Positions 26,019-34,407 of a stretch of DNA of 57,646 nucleotides are shown in pieces (position 1 is the first letter of the stretch; every line of letters starts with the position of its first letter). The notes under the pieces are model-generated. The model did not search any database, was not told the DNA's origin, and was given only the letters and a program-made list of their open reading frames with translations. Location: the NCBI GenBank assembly GCA_028821405.1, contig JAPPGK010000107.1:1-57646 (forward strand). The letters run 5' to 3'. The DNA is from Gammaproteobacteria bacterium (GTDB lineage: Bacteria > Pseudomonadota > Gammaproteobacteria > Pseudomonadales > Azotimanducaceae). Made by a program: the position numbers and the translations under genes.

Positions 26019-26921
26019 TTACTGTCTATACAGATCCGGCTCGTTCGGCAGGCGGAAGCGTTTGTACTCCCATTGATACTGAGCCGGCGCCCGGGCCACG
26101 ACGGTCTCGATTGCGACGTTGATCGCGTGTGCGCAAACGGCCGGGTCGGCGTCGCGTACGGCATCGTCGATGGCTTCGAGGCGGATCGTGAAACCACCGG
26201 CTACGCGGGTGGCCGTGCCGACCACCACATCGACGTCGACACGTTGCAGGAGTTTCGAAACCAGTGACATGGTGAGGGCGGGGCGGCCGAAGAACGGCGC
26301 GGCCACGGCCGAATCCACGCTAGGAACCTGGTCGGGCAGGATCGCCAGGAGGCCACCGGCGCGCAGCGCTTTCAAGAGCTGCCGGAGACCGGCCACCGAG
26401 TCGGGGGCGGAGCGGCTGCCCAGGCGGTCGCGGGCGGCTGCCAGCACTTGGTTGACGCTACGCGAGCGCCGGCGCTGGTAGAGCGGCGTGAGGGTCTCCA
26501 GGGTGTTCAGGTAGTAGCCGAGGTACTCCCAGTTCCCGAAGTGGGGAACGAGCACGATCGCGCCGCGGCCCAATGCGCGGCGCGTGAGGAGCTCCTCCCC
26601 TTCAACGCCCTTCAACAGCTTGGCAAGGCGACGAAGCGGCCAGGTCCACAGGGCAGCGGCTTCGAACAGCGTCATCGACGTTTGCTGGAGGCTCGAGCGG
26701 ACGAGCCGTCGGCGCCAGGCTTGGTCCTTGTCCCCGTAGACGAGGTCGACGTTGACGCCCGTGACCTTCGCCACGCGGGAGTTTCCTAGGGAGACCAGCG
26801 TGCCAGCGAACGTGCCGATGCACCGCAACGGGCCAAGGCCGAACCAGGCCAACACCCGGGCGAGTGAACGCGCGAGGGCGATGCCGAGGCGAACGCCGGG
26901 TTCCGCGTGCGACGCCGTCAC
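26019..26921 (-). CDS. LpxL/HtrB-family lipid A acyltransferase
   Basis: The 300-residue protein starts at GTG 26921 and carries the acyltransferase signature HFGNWEYLG with His127 and Glu132 (HX4E), then LYQRRRSRSVN, LLAILPDQ and APFFGRPA. It adds a secondary acyl chain to lipid A or a lipid A precursor at the inner membrane. Only one such gene is seen here, separate from the glycan cluster by PhoX. Flanking gaps (25895-26018 and 26922-27043) hold nothing else recognisable. Confidence 0.88.
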   Translation of the reverse strand: MTASHAEPGVRLGIALARSLARVLAWFGLGPLRCIGTFAGTLVSLGNSRVAKVTGVNVDLVYGDKDQAWRRRLVRSSLQQTSMTLFEAAALWTWPLRRLAKLLKGVEGEELLTRRALGRGAIVLVPHFGNWEYLGYYLNTLETLTPLYQRRRSRSVNQVLAAARDRLGSRSAPDSVAGLRQLLKALRAGGLLAILPDQVPSVDSAVAAPFFGRPALTMSLVSKLLQRVDVDVVVGTATRVAGGFTIRLEAIDDAVRDADPAVCAHAINVAIETVVARAPAQYQWEYKRFRLPNEPDLYRQ

Positions 26922-27043
26922 GGGTCCCGCCCCGTAGTGGCGACCCTTGTGGACGCCCGCATCGGTTCCCGCACGACCTTGGTCCGCTCAGCAGGGGACC
27001 CCACGGAGCGCTACCTTGAAGCCCCCTCCGCAGCGCGAACTTC

Positions 27044-27451
27044 CTAGGCGGGCCAGACGCCGATGATGACGCCCATGACGGCCGAATAGGCGACCCGGTA
27101 GCCTGCCTGGATTGCCCAGAGCTTCCATCCCCAGCCGCAGAACGCGGTGTCCGATGCCGAGGAAGCGGCGATGAACCCGATACCGGTAAGCAGCCCGAGC
27201 ACGGCGCCGTCGGCAGCCCCGCCCATCCCCAGGCCGCTCATCAGCGCGGCCACCACGATGCACGTGGCAAGCGCGGCGACGAAACTCACGACGAACGGGG
27301 TGGGCGAGGGTTGGATTTCGTCCTCGCTCTTGCCGAGAGCCGCAAGCCATGCCTTGCCGAATACCGGCCCGTACCAGACGTATCCGAGCACGAAGGCCGC
27401 TGCGGTGGCCGCGAGGATCGCCCACCAGTTCAGACCGGCGAAGTCCAACAT
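27044..27451 (-). CDS. DUF1761 family membrane protein
   Basis: A 135-residue protein with four membrane segments (8-26, 53-72, 77-96 and 114-132). It has the DUF1761 hallmarks: LNWWAILAATAAAFVLGYVWYGPVFGKAW at the start and GWGWKLWAIQAGYRV in the last third. Function unknown. ATG 27451 follows GGAG. The 223 bp upstream to the pseudogene show no gene. Confidence 0.87.
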   Translation of the reverse strand: MLDFAGLNWWAILAATAAAFVLGYVWYGPVFGKAWLAALGKSEDEIQPSPTPFVVSFVAALATCIVVAALMSGLGMGGAADGAVLGLLTGIGFIAASSASDTAFCGWGWKLWAIQAGYRVAYSAVMGVIIGVWPA

Positions 27452-27674
27452 GTTCTATTCTCCAATCGGTTGGGCCATGGCGACGAAGTATCGCAGCATT
27501 ATTGGCCGATCGCGCAACAGCCCCTGATCGCGCGGCTGCGATTCCATGACGCGGTTTTGCAGGTTCGGTGACGCTTCCATGACTCCCAGACGCCGTAACA
27601 TGCACCTGGGCGTTGGACTTCTCGTTCGGGTTCCTTAAGGCATACCCTTCTCTAACCGACTAGGGACCGCTTCC

Positions 27675-27859
27675 ATGAAGATTGCCGAGGTCAGACCGAT
27701 CATCGTCAGCACTCCGTCGCCCCATCGCGGCGGGCGGGGAAATCCTGAAAGGCGCCCAAACAGTGGGAGGACGGCCACATCATTCCGCCGGCCAAGCCCG
27801 GTCTTGGGGTGGAACTCGATGAGGACGTCGTCGCCCGGCACGCGTTCCGGGAGCCTTGA
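27675..27859 (+). pseudogene. Enolase-superfamily dehydratase remnant with internal deletion
   Basis: The first about 20 codons from ATG 27675 read MKIAEVRPIIVSTPSPHRGG, the opening of mandelate racemase/galactonate dehydratase-like proteins. Within 20 bp the frame changes to one encoding QWEDGHIIPPAKPGLGVELD then EDVVARHAFREP and a TGA at 27857-27859, which is the very C-terminus of the same family. About 300 residues between these ends are missing. This is a clean internal deletion, leaving both ends of the gene. A kinase-like gene starts 35 bp later. Confidence 0.7.
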
Positions 27860-27894
27860 GGACGACGTGGATCGCGTCGTACCGACAGCGAACG

Positions 27895-28731
27895 ATGAAT
27901 GATGCGAGCCGCCGCCTGCCTCAGGGCGGCAAGAGCGAGGTGACGCTCTCGGACGACGGAACCTTGGTCCGCAAGGCCTACAACGACAACGGCGAGCCGA
28001 CGGGGAAGTATCGGCGCGAGGTCGGGTTCTACGCTCACTACGGGGCATCGGGGCTGATCCCCGACCTAGTGGATTCAATTCCCGAGGAACGGGCCATCGT
28101 CCTCACCCGCGCCCCGGGAATCCGTTGCCGAGACCTGCAGCCGGATCAGGATCTGCGACGCAGCCTATCGGCTGACTACGCTGAGAGGGTCGTGGATCTC
28201 CTTACCATTGGCGGCGATGTGCGCACCGTGAAGGGGCGCTACTACGACAACGTGGGTGCGAGGGCGTACCGCGACCGCGTCGTGACGATCCTCGATCGCC
28301 ATCCCCCGGATTCCCGGCGCGCCGACGACATCGTTACGCGACTGTGCGCGTCGTCGTCGCAGATCACGGTCGCCGACGAGATCTTGATCAAGCTCGATTG
28401 GAACGCGTCGAACGTCTTCGTCGACGGTGGAGCGGTCCGGCAATTCATCGATTTCGAACAGGCGTTCATCGGTACGCGCGAAATGCTGACCGGCATCCTG
28501 CTGCACAACCCGTTCTGGTGTGCCCGGACGGTGTTTGCGGTGCTGTGCCGGCGCGGAATGTTCCCGGCGTCCGGGGTGGATGTCGTTCCCTTTGTGGATT
28601 TTGCCCTGGCTGCCGTAATCGCCGACGCCTTCGAGCGTAACGGACGGCCTTGGAGCGAACACCGCCTCGAGTGTGCCTACCAGCGTCACGTCGTCGACCG
28701 GATGGCGGAACTGTCGGCGTCGCCGTCGTAA
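27895..28731 (+). CDS. Protein-kinase-fold (APH/YrbL-like) protein
   Basis: A 278-residue protein. KSEVTLSDDGTLVRKAYND looks like the nucleotide loop with its lysine, IKLDWNASNVFVDG the catalytic loop and RQFIDFEQAF the metal-binding strand (DFE). This places it among aminoglycoside-phosphotransferase or lipopolysaccharide-kinase-like proteins, but the catalytic HxD is read as LDW, so activity is uncertain. ATG 27895 is chosen over an earlier start overlapping the pseudogene. It appears to stand alone, followed by a tandem repeat. Confidence 0.65.
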   Translation: MNDASRRLPQGGKSEVTLSDDGTLVRKAYNDNGEPTGKYRREVGFYAHYGASGLIPDLVDSIPEERAIVLTRAPGIRCRDLQPDQDLRRSLSADYAERVVDLLTIGGDVRTVKGRYYDNVGARAYRDRVVTILDRHPPDSRRADDIVTRLCASSSQITVADEILIKLDWNASNVFVDGGAVRQFIDFEQAFIGTREMLTGILLHNPFWCARTVFAVLCRRGMFPASGVDVVPFVDFALAAVIADAFERNGRPWSEHRLECAYQRHVVDRMAELSASPS

Positions 28732-28776
28732 CCGCCGACCAGAACCAACCGGTGCATGACATCGGCATAGCATCAC

Positions 28777-28902
28777 ATTGCGGCCGAAAACGCGTGTGTC
28801 CGCGTCACGAATGGGAGAGTGATATCAGAGTAACGTTAGATTGCAGCCGCAAATGCGTGTGTCCGCGGCGCGACGGGGAGTGAGATCAACGTGATGTCAC
28901 CC
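28777..28902. repeat. Imperfect tandem repeat, two 63-bp units
   Basis: Units at 28777-28839 and 28840-28902 both begin ATTGC-GCCG and share TGCGTGTGTCCGCG-type cores (GCGTGTGTCCGCG exactly), then GGGAG/AGTGA and GATATCA/GAGATCA. Similarity is strongest in the first 45 bp. The 231-bp gap between the kinase-like and VOC genes has no ORF of note. It may be a duplicated regulatory site or a decayed repeat. Confidence 0.55.
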
Positions 28903-28962
28903 TAGGGAGAACGCTCACGAGTCTGCCGTTTCGCGACGGCGTGATGCGGCGTTGGCGGGCGG

Positions 28963-29406
28963 CTAGATCGCCGGGGGTTTGCCGCGATGCGCAGGGTCCG
29001 GTGGGCTCATCAGTCCAACGTGATTGCCGTCGGGATCGACGACGATGGCGTAGCGCGAGCCCCAGAACGTGTAGTAGGGCGACTGGGAACTGCCGTGTCC
29101 CAGGGCCACGACGCGGCGGTAGATCGCGTCGACGGCATCGGCATCGGCAACGCGGAAGCTCATCAGCGTTCGATTGCCTTCGCCCTTGAACGCTCTCCAA
29201 CCGGCGTTGTAGACGCTCGCCAACGCTTCACTATCCAGTCCCAGCTCGAAACCGCCGGGCATTTCGATCTCGACGTGGTGGGATCCGGTTTCCGTTGCCC
29301 ATACGATGTCGTCGGGGATGTCCAGGCCAATGGCCCGATAGAACTCGATCGAGCGCGCCATGTCGCGCACGACGAGGTTCAACTGGTCGAGGATGGGTTC
29401 GTTCAA
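28963..29406 (-). CDS. VOC/glyoxalase superfamily protein
   Basis: A 147-residue protein with two beta-alpha-beta-beta-beta units: LDQLNLVVRDMARSIEFYRAIGLDIP, HHVEIEMPGGFELGLD, then MSFRVADADAVDAIYRRV and YAIVVDPDGNHVGLMSP. Start is taken as TTG 29406. The first metal position reads Asn rather than His (LNLV), so it may be a non-catalytic binding protein. Role unknown. The TauD gene ends 88 bp upstream. Confidence 0.8.
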   Translation of the reverse strand: MNEPILDQLNLVVRDMARSIEFYRAIGLDIPDDIVWATETGSHHVEIEMPGGFELGLDSEALASVYNAGWRAFKGEGNRTLMSFRVADADAVDAIYRRVVALGHGSSQSPYYTFWGSRYAIVVDPDGNHVGLMSPPDPAHRGKPPAI

Positions 29407-29493
29407 CGCCGTTGCTCGAATCCTGTGTTCTGAACGGAGGGCAAAGCTAGGCGTCCAGCGGTAGCGAACGGCGGTCGACCTTGTGCGCCGGCG

Positions 29494-30603
29494 TCAATGC
29501 GCGGCCGGCGCGTAGTAGGGCGTTCGGCGCGACTCGTCGTAGTCGAGGATCGTCAACCGTTCCATCAGCCGCCGGTGCGGCCAGAAGTCGGCGCTCGCCG
29601 TGTGCAGCACGCAGCGGTTGTCCCACATGGCGATGGCGCCAGGCGTCCAACGGAACCGGCAGGTGTATTCGGGACGTCCCTCCTGGAGCTTCATCCGCCC
29701 AAGTAGCGCTTTCTGTTCGTCTTCCGCCACGCCGTGTTCTTCCGCGAACCGGCGCACGAAGCCCTGCTGGACGTAGAGCGTCGTCCGTCCGGTCTCGGGG
29801 TGGGTTCGGGCGACGGGGTGGACGGCCACCGGCGTAACGCCATCCATCTGGTGGCCGACGGAGCCGATGTGGACGGCGGTGAGGTGCTCCACCCGTTGCT
29901 TGACCTCCAACGGCAACCCCTCCCACATCGCGTAGCAGTCGCAGAAGCAGGTGTCGCCGCCGACGGGAGGAGCTTCCCGGCACATCAGGATCGACCCCAT
30001 GGGCGGGCGCGGTTGCCAAGTCGCGTCCGCGTGCCATCCCGACGCGGCGTTGGGCACGGCCTCGTCGGATGGCAGCACGAGCATGTTGGGGATGCCGTCC
30101 ACCTTGACCTGCTGGTTCAGGTCGTGGGGCGAGTTCGGCATGTGTTCGCGCTCGCCGAACTGTGCCCCGACCTCGCCGAAGCGTTCGGCGAAGGCCACCA
30201 TCTGCGGGCGCGTCAAGTGGCCCTGGTTGCGGAACATGATGACCCGTCGCTCGAGCCACAGTTCGCGCAGGAACGCCACCACTTCGGGTTCCTGGAGATC
30301 TACGGCGAGGTCGATTCCGTGCACGACGGTGCCGATCGACGGCTGCACCGGCTCGAGTTTCAACTCGATCCCGCAGACGGTGACGGGCTTGTAGTAGACG
30401 GTGCCGAAGCTGCCCGCGACGAGATCGCCATCCTGGGCGAGAATCCCCTCCTGCATGGTCCGGCGACTCGTGCCGGGAAAACGGGTCTGCGCGACCGCAC
30501 CCAACGGACTGGACCGGGCGGGCGGCTTGTCGGCCCTGGCTCGCTCGGCGCGTTGGATATACAACGGATTGCTGGCAAGTTGCGGGTTTTGGGGCTCGGC
30601 CAC
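29494..30603 (-). CDS. TauD/TfdA family Fe(II)/2-oxoglutarate dioxygenase
   Basis: A 369-residue oxygenase starting at GTG 30603, which has AGGAG 8 nt upstream. Iron ligands are His191 and Asp193 (GWHADATW) and His334 (NRCVLHTA), with an Arg-rich 2-oxoglutarate site near FWPHRRLMERLTI. About 70 extra N-terminal residues precede the conserved fold. The substrate is not predictable; taurine, sulfonates, aryloxyacids or carnitine-like compounds are known for relatives. It is transcribed divergently from a CmcJ-like gene through a perfectly symmetrical promoter (30651-30685). Confidence 0.86.
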   Translation of the reverse strand: MAEPQNPQLASNPLYIQRAERARADKPPARSSPLGAVAQTRFPGTSRRTMQEGILAQDGDLVAGSFGTVYYKPVTVCGIELKLEPVQPSIGTVVHGIDLAVDLQEPEVVAFLRELWLERRVIMFRNQGHLTRPQMVAFAERFGEVGAQFGEREHMPNSPHDLNQQVKVDGIPNMLVLPSDEAVPNAASGWHADATWQPRPPMGSILMCREAPPVGGDTCFCDCYAMWEGLPLEVKQRVEHLTAVHIGSVGHQMDGVTPVAVHPVARTHPETGRTTLYVQQGFVRRFAEEHGVAEDEQKALLGRMKLQEGRPEYTCRFRWTPGAIAMWDNRCVLHTASADFWPHRRLMERLTILDYDESRRTPYYAPAAH

Positions 30604-30650
30604 GTTGGGTGTCTCCTGCGATGCCCCTTCCGGCACAGCGCGAAATCGCC

Positions 30651-30685
30651 CAAGTATAGACGGCATTCGGGGCGGTCTATACTTG
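30651..30685. promoter_or_regulatory. Perfect inverted repeat forming two divergent -10 elements
   Basis: CAAGTATAGAC (30651-30661) and GTCTATACTTG (30675-30685) are perfect 11-bp inverted arms around 13 bp. Each arm carries TATACT, a good -10 hexamer, pointing outward: at 30678-30683 to the CmcJ-like gene (start 30769), and on the minus strand at 30658-30653 to the TauD gene (start 30603). No strong -35 is seen. One regulator could therefore bind both promoters at once and control the two oxygenases together. Confidence 0.6.
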
Positions 30686-30768
30686 AAGTGCTGCCGAGGC
30701 GGCCCGCGAAGCCGGTCAAGCCACCCGGCGGGAACCGGTTGGTGGAAGCGGACATCGGAGACGACGAG

Positions 30769-31746
30769 ATGCCTGATTCGCAGCCCGCGTCGATCAAGAC
30801 CACGGCCAACTTCGCCAACCGCCTACACCGGGGATTCCGGGTCCCCAACCACTACTCGGTGAAGCACCCGGACGAACTGAAGACCCTCGGTAGCAGGGAA
30901 CACATAGTCGTTCACAACGCCCGCCTGCTGGACCCGGCACCGACCTTGGCGAGTCACGGCTTCCAGCTCGTGATCGCGCCCACGAAGCTGGACCTCTTAG
31001 ACAATGACGTGGTTCGGAACGAGTTCTACCCGGAGTGCCGTGACCTGCTGAAATCGGTGACCGGTTGCGACGAAGTCCGGGGCGGCGGTCACGAGTATCG
31101 AAACGGATTCGGCGGCGAGACCGGCCCGCGCGGCGTCAAGCCGACGCCCAACGGCAGCGGCGGCGCCTACGCCCAGGGCATCCATGCCGACATGTCGCCG
31201 GCCGTTGAGGCGGGGTTCCGGCGCATCGTCCCGGACGACCGGCACTTCGAGAGCATCAATATCTGGCGCAGCGCCACTCCGGAGACGGTCCGGATGATGC
31301 CGCTCGCGGTCTGCGACATGCGTTCGGTCAGGATCGACGACATCGTGTTCGGGGATGGCCAGAACACCGGCAATATCCAGCAGTACACCAAGGTCGTGGA
31401 TCAGCGATTGATCCACGGTCCGCACCAGCGGTGGTTCTACTTCCCCGACATGACGCCCGACGAGGTGCTGCTGTTTCGCCAATACGACACGCGCCAGGAG
31501 GTATTGAACCTGCGCACGGTGTTCCACACGGCGGTCGCCGATCCCACGACCCCCGACGATGCCCCGATGCGTTCGAGCATCGAAGTACGGATGCAGGCGA
31601 TCTACGGCAACGATACGGAACGCGAAGCGCGCGCCGCTCGGTTCAGGGCCGTGATCCCCAAGTACTACCGCGACGGCCGCGTCTGCAACTGGTGGAGTGG
31701 TCCCATCGAGGGCTACGTGCCGCCGAAGGGGGTCGCTGGCGCGTAG
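30769..31746 (+). CDS. CmcJ/NvfI-like non-haem oxygenase
   Basis: The 325-residue protein resembles the CmcJ/AsaB family: IHADMSPAVEAGFRR (His139, Asp141), INIWRSATPETV, RWFYFPDMTPDEVLLFRQYD and FHTAVADPTTPDDAPMRSSIEVR (His253). The HxD...H set fits a non-haem iron oxygenase. The family includes CmcJ (cephalosporin 7-alpha-methoxylation) and fungal endoperoxidases and desaturases. The ATG at 30769 has CGGAG upstream. Bacterial members are little studied, so the substrate is unknown. Its TAG stop lies in a REP-like palindrome. Confidence 0.8.
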   Translation: MPDSQPASIKTTANFANRLHRGFRVPNHYSVKHPDELKTLGSREHIVVHNARLLDPAPTLASHGFQLVIAPTKLDLLDNDVVRNEFYPECRDLLKSVTGCDEVRGGGHEYRNGFGGETGPRGVKPTPNGSGGAYAQGIHADMSPAVEAGFRRIVPDDRHFESINIWRSATPETVRMMPLAVCDMRSVRIDDIVFGDGQNTGNIQQYTKVVDQRLIHGPHQRWFYFPDMTPDEVLLFRQYDTRQEVLNLRTVFHTAVADPTTPDDAPMRSSIEVRMQAIYGNDTEREARAARFRAVIPKYYRDGRVCNWWSGPIEGYVPPKGVAGA

Positions 31747-31765
31747 GCGCGACCCTCGCGGTCGG
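31741..31765 (-). repeat. REP-like palindrome, family 1, at a stop codon
   Basis: Minus-strand copy: CGAG loop, GGTCGCG and CCTACGC. The TAG at 31744-31746 that stops the CmcJ-like gene is part of the repeat end. Confidence 0.45.
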
Positions 31766-31813
31766 TATGGACTCCCGACGCGGCGGCGTCGCCCGCCTTC
31801 GGATGGCCGGAAC

Positions 31814-31831
31814 GGGACAAACCCCGGTCCC
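31814..31831. repeat. REP-like palindrome, family 2
   Basis: GGGAC at 31814-31818 pairs with GTCCC at 31827-31831, between the converging CmcJ-like and aldo-keto reductase genes. It may act as a bidirectional transcript end. Confidence 0.4.
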
Positions 31832-31861
31832 TAGGCCCGAACGGCAGGTCGATGTGAGTGC

Positions 31862-32731
31862 CTATTGGGCGGCACGTCCCGCGGAAACATCCTCCGCGTC
31901 GCCCTGGTCCGGATAGGCCGGGGCATACTGGCCGTATAGATAGGCACCGATCCGTTCGATGCGTTCGCGCTCGTCGGGCTCGAGGGGACCGCGCTCCATG
32001 GCGGCGATGGCCTGGTCCATCTGGTCCGCGCTGGCGGGGCCGCAGAGCACCATGTCGATGGCGGGGTGGGACATCGAGTAGCGGTAGCAGTCGCGGGCGC
32101 TGACGGGTTCCTCGCCATCGGGCATCTTGGCCGGGTCCAAGAGATGTCCCCAACGTGTCGCCGTGTACGTCATGATCGTGGGTTTCCGCCCCGACTCGGG
32201 AACGAATGGAAAGACGTCCTTCTCGGCACCCCGGTGGACGCCGTTGTAGCGCAGCATCAAGAGTTCGTAGGGGCTCTCGCCACGACCGTAGAGGTCGATG
32301 AGTTGCGGCAGCATGGGGCGGTTGTGGCTGCTCAAGGACATGAACCGCACGATGCCCCGGTCGCGCAATCGCTCGAACACGTCGACGAACGCCTCGGCCG
32401 GCACCGTGGCGCGGTTGCCGAGCAGCAGAAAATCGAACCGGTCGACCCCCGAGGCCCGCAACGCCTCATCGATCTCGCCCTCGATGGTGCCCGCGTCGGG
32501 CGAATAGGACTGGATCGTGACGATCATGTCGTCACGGTGCTGCCTGGCCAGATTGACCATTGCCTGCGCGAACGTCGGCTGGCGCACCGTGCCCCAGTAG
32601 AGATAGTTGATCCCGCGGTGAAAGGCGTCCTCGATCACCTGCGTCGGCGCATTGAATGTCGAGCCGATGCCCAACCGGCTCGACATCAAGCCTGTATTGC
32701 CAATCTCGCGCCGTTCAAGGAATTCACTCAC
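31862..32731 (-). CDS. Aldo-keto reductase-like protein lacking the catalytic tetrad
   Basis: A 289-residue AKR-fold protein from GTG 32731 (GGAGG upstream). The barrel starts RREIGNTGLMSSRLGIGS, and VSARDCYRYSMSHPAIDMVLCG matches the usual C-terminal AKR pattern. The tetrad is not conserved: where Asp and Tyr are expected (GINFFDTA.YG) it reads GINYLYWGTVRQ, the Lys position is IQSYS, and the His position is LLLGNRA. It probably is not a normal NADPH reductase; a binding or regulatory role is possible. Gene neighbours give no clear partner. Confidence 0.75.
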   Translation of the reverse strand: MSEFLERREIGNTGLMSSRLGIGSTFNAPTQVIEDAFHRGINYLYWGTVRQPTFAQAMVNLARQHRDDMIVTIQSYSPDAGTIEGEIDEALRASGVDRFDFLLLGNRATVPAEAFVDVFERLRDRGIVRFMSLSSHNRPMLPQLIDLYGRGESPYELLMLRYNGVHRGAEKDVFPFVPESGRKPTIMTYTATRWGHLLDPAKMPDGEEPVSARDCYRYSMSHPAIDMVLCGPASADQMDQAIAAMERGPLEPDERERIERIGAYLYGQYAPAYPDQGDAEDVSAGRAAQ

Positions 32732-32805
32732 CCCACACCCTCCGGTAGTTGATCGGCACAGCATATAACGACCCGGCCGGCTTGGGTTCCCGATCAACGG
32801 GCGGC

Positions 32806-34401
32806 TCACGCGCTTCGACGGTGGTCCCGCAGTATCTCCCGGGCCGCGTTGCGCCCCGGCAACCCGGTCACCCCGCCCCCCGGGTGGGCGCCCGCGCCGC
32901 AGTGGTAGAGCCCCTTGATCGGTCCGCGGTAGTCGGCGTAGCCCATGACGGGCCGATTCACCCATAGCTGGTCGAGGGTCATGGCGCCGTGGAAGATGTC
33001 GCCCCCGGGAAGCCCGAAGCGCTCCTCGAGATCCGCGGGGGTCAGGATCTCCCGGGCGATCACGGCGTCCGAGAAGTTTGGCGCGAAACGGTCGATGGCG
33101 GCGAAGACCGTGTCCGCGGCCGCTTCGCGGTGGGTGTCCCATTCGCGGTCGCGGGGGAAGTGCTGGCAGAACAGGCTCGCGACGTGGTGGTTGGGCGGTG
33201 CCAGGGAGTCATCGACCGTTGACGGTATGAGCATCTCGACCACTGGCGCGGCGGACCAGGTGCCTTGGCGGGCATCCAGGTAGGCCTGCTCCATGTAGGC
33301 GAGGGTCGGGCCGACGACGATACCGGACGCGTGATGATCCCCCGGTTCTATTCCGGGCTTGCAGGTGAATTGCGGCAGTTCGCGCAAAGCGACGTTCATG
33401 CGCAGCGTCGCCGACTCGGCGCGGATGCTGCGCACCCGGTGCAGGAACTCGTCGTCGAGGTGGGTGTCCTCAACGAGCTCCAGGTAGAGCGTTTTCGGGG
33501 CGACATTGGCGGCGACTCGGCGGGCCATCCGGATTGCGCCATCGGCGAGCATCACGCCGGCGGCGCGGTCCCGTTCCACGATCACGCGGGCAACCTCGGC
33601 GTCGGTCTCCACCGCGACGCCGAGGGCTTGTGCTTCCGCCAACATCGCCTGGGTGATCGAACCCATGCCCCCCATAGCGTGTGCCCAGGCACCGCGCAGG
33701 CCATCGAGTTCGCCGATCGCGTGGTGGAGGAGTCCATAAGCGGTACCCGTCGCGTAGGGCGACGCGAAGTTGCCCACGACGGCATCGAAGGCGAGGGCGG
33801 CTTTGACGTGTCTGTTCTCGAAGAAGGCGTCGAGCAGGTCGGCGACGGATTTGAGGAATAGGTCGGCCAGATCGCGGCGGCGTGGCATGGAGAGGTTCTT
33901 GGCATCCATGGCGGCGAGCCCGGCGTTCACGAGGTCGCCGACGCCACCGCCGACATTGGGCGGGGTGCGGTCCATCTGTCGGCGCACAAGGCCGCCGACC
34001 TCGCGGACCACTTCCCGAAATCGCGGTAGCGTTTGGGCATCGGCGGCGGAAAAGCGGGCGAACTCCCGGGCGGTTCGAGCGTCGTCGTTGAAGAGGGTCA
34101 GCGACTCGTCGTTGGCCAGCGGCAGGAAGTTGGCGACGGGACGCGGCACGAAGCGGAGCCCGTGGGACTTGAGGTGGAGATCCCGGATGACGTCGGCGGA
34201 AAGCAGACCGACGGTGTAGCTTGCCGTCGAGTTGCGATAGCCCGGGTGAAATTCCTCGGTGACCGCGGCACCCCCGACCCTCGCGCGGCGTTCCAGCACC
34301 CGCACCCGGAGCCCGGCCTTGGCGAGATAGCAGGCGCAGACGAGTCCGTTGTGCCCCCCGCCGATGACGATGACGTCCGATTGTTCGCTTGCCCGGTTCA
34401 A
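32806..34401 (-). CDS. FAD-dependent oxidoreductase, phytoene-desaturase/PYROXD2-like
   Basis: A 531-residue protein with the dinucleotide motif VIGGGHNGLVCACYLAKAG (11-29), LERRARVGGAAVTEE, a central substrate domain, and GLYHCGAGAHPGGGVTGLPGRNAAREIL at the C-terminus, the FAD-binding end typical of carotenoid desaturase relatives. No other carotenoid genes are present, so the closest description is PYROXD2-like oxidoreductase. The TTG start at 34401 follows the stop of the metalloprotease-like gene by only 6 bp, suggesting coupled translation. Confidence 0.83.
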   Translation of the reverse strand: MNRASEQSDVIVIGGGHNGLVCACYLAKAGLRVRVLERRARVGGAAVTEEFHPGYRNSTASYTVGLLSADVIRDLHLKSHGLRFVPRPVANFLPLANDESLTLFNDDARTAREFARFSAADAQTLPRFREVVREVGGLVRRQMDRTPPNVGGGVGDLVNAGLAAMDAKNLSMPRRRDLADLFLKSVADLLDAFFENRHVKAALAFDAVVGNFASPYATGTAYGLLHHAIGELDGLRGAWAHAMGGMGSITQAMLAEAQALGVAVETDAEVARVIVERDRAAGVMLADGAIRMARRVAANVAPKTLYLELVEDTHLDDEFLHRVRSIRAESATLRMNVALRELPQFTCKPGIEPGDHHASGIVVGPTLAYMEQAYLDARQGTWSAAPVVEMLIPSTVDDSLAPPNHHVASLFCQHFPRDREWDTHREAAADTVFAAIDRFAPNFSDAVIAREILTPADLEERFGLPGGDIFHGAMTLDQLWVNRPVMGYADYRGPIKGLYHCGAGAHPGGGVTGLPGRNAAREILRDHRRSA

Positions 34402-34407
34402 CGCGGT

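Noticed and set aside
27452-27674. Possible small gene between DUF1761 and the pseudogene
   Set aside because: Frames are short and without domain or ribosome-site support.
28777-28902. CRISPR-like array
   Set aside because: Only two imperfect units with no spacer structure and no cas genes.
29734-30768. Upstream extension of the CmcJ-like gene antisense to TauD
   Set aside because: It is antisense to a clear dioxygenase gene; ATG 30769 has a ribosome site and begins the conserved region.
32732-33142. N-terminal extension of the aldo-keto reductase-like frame
   Set aside because: It overlaps the FAD oxidoreductase gene and is rich in Arg/Gly; GTG 32731 has GGAGG.
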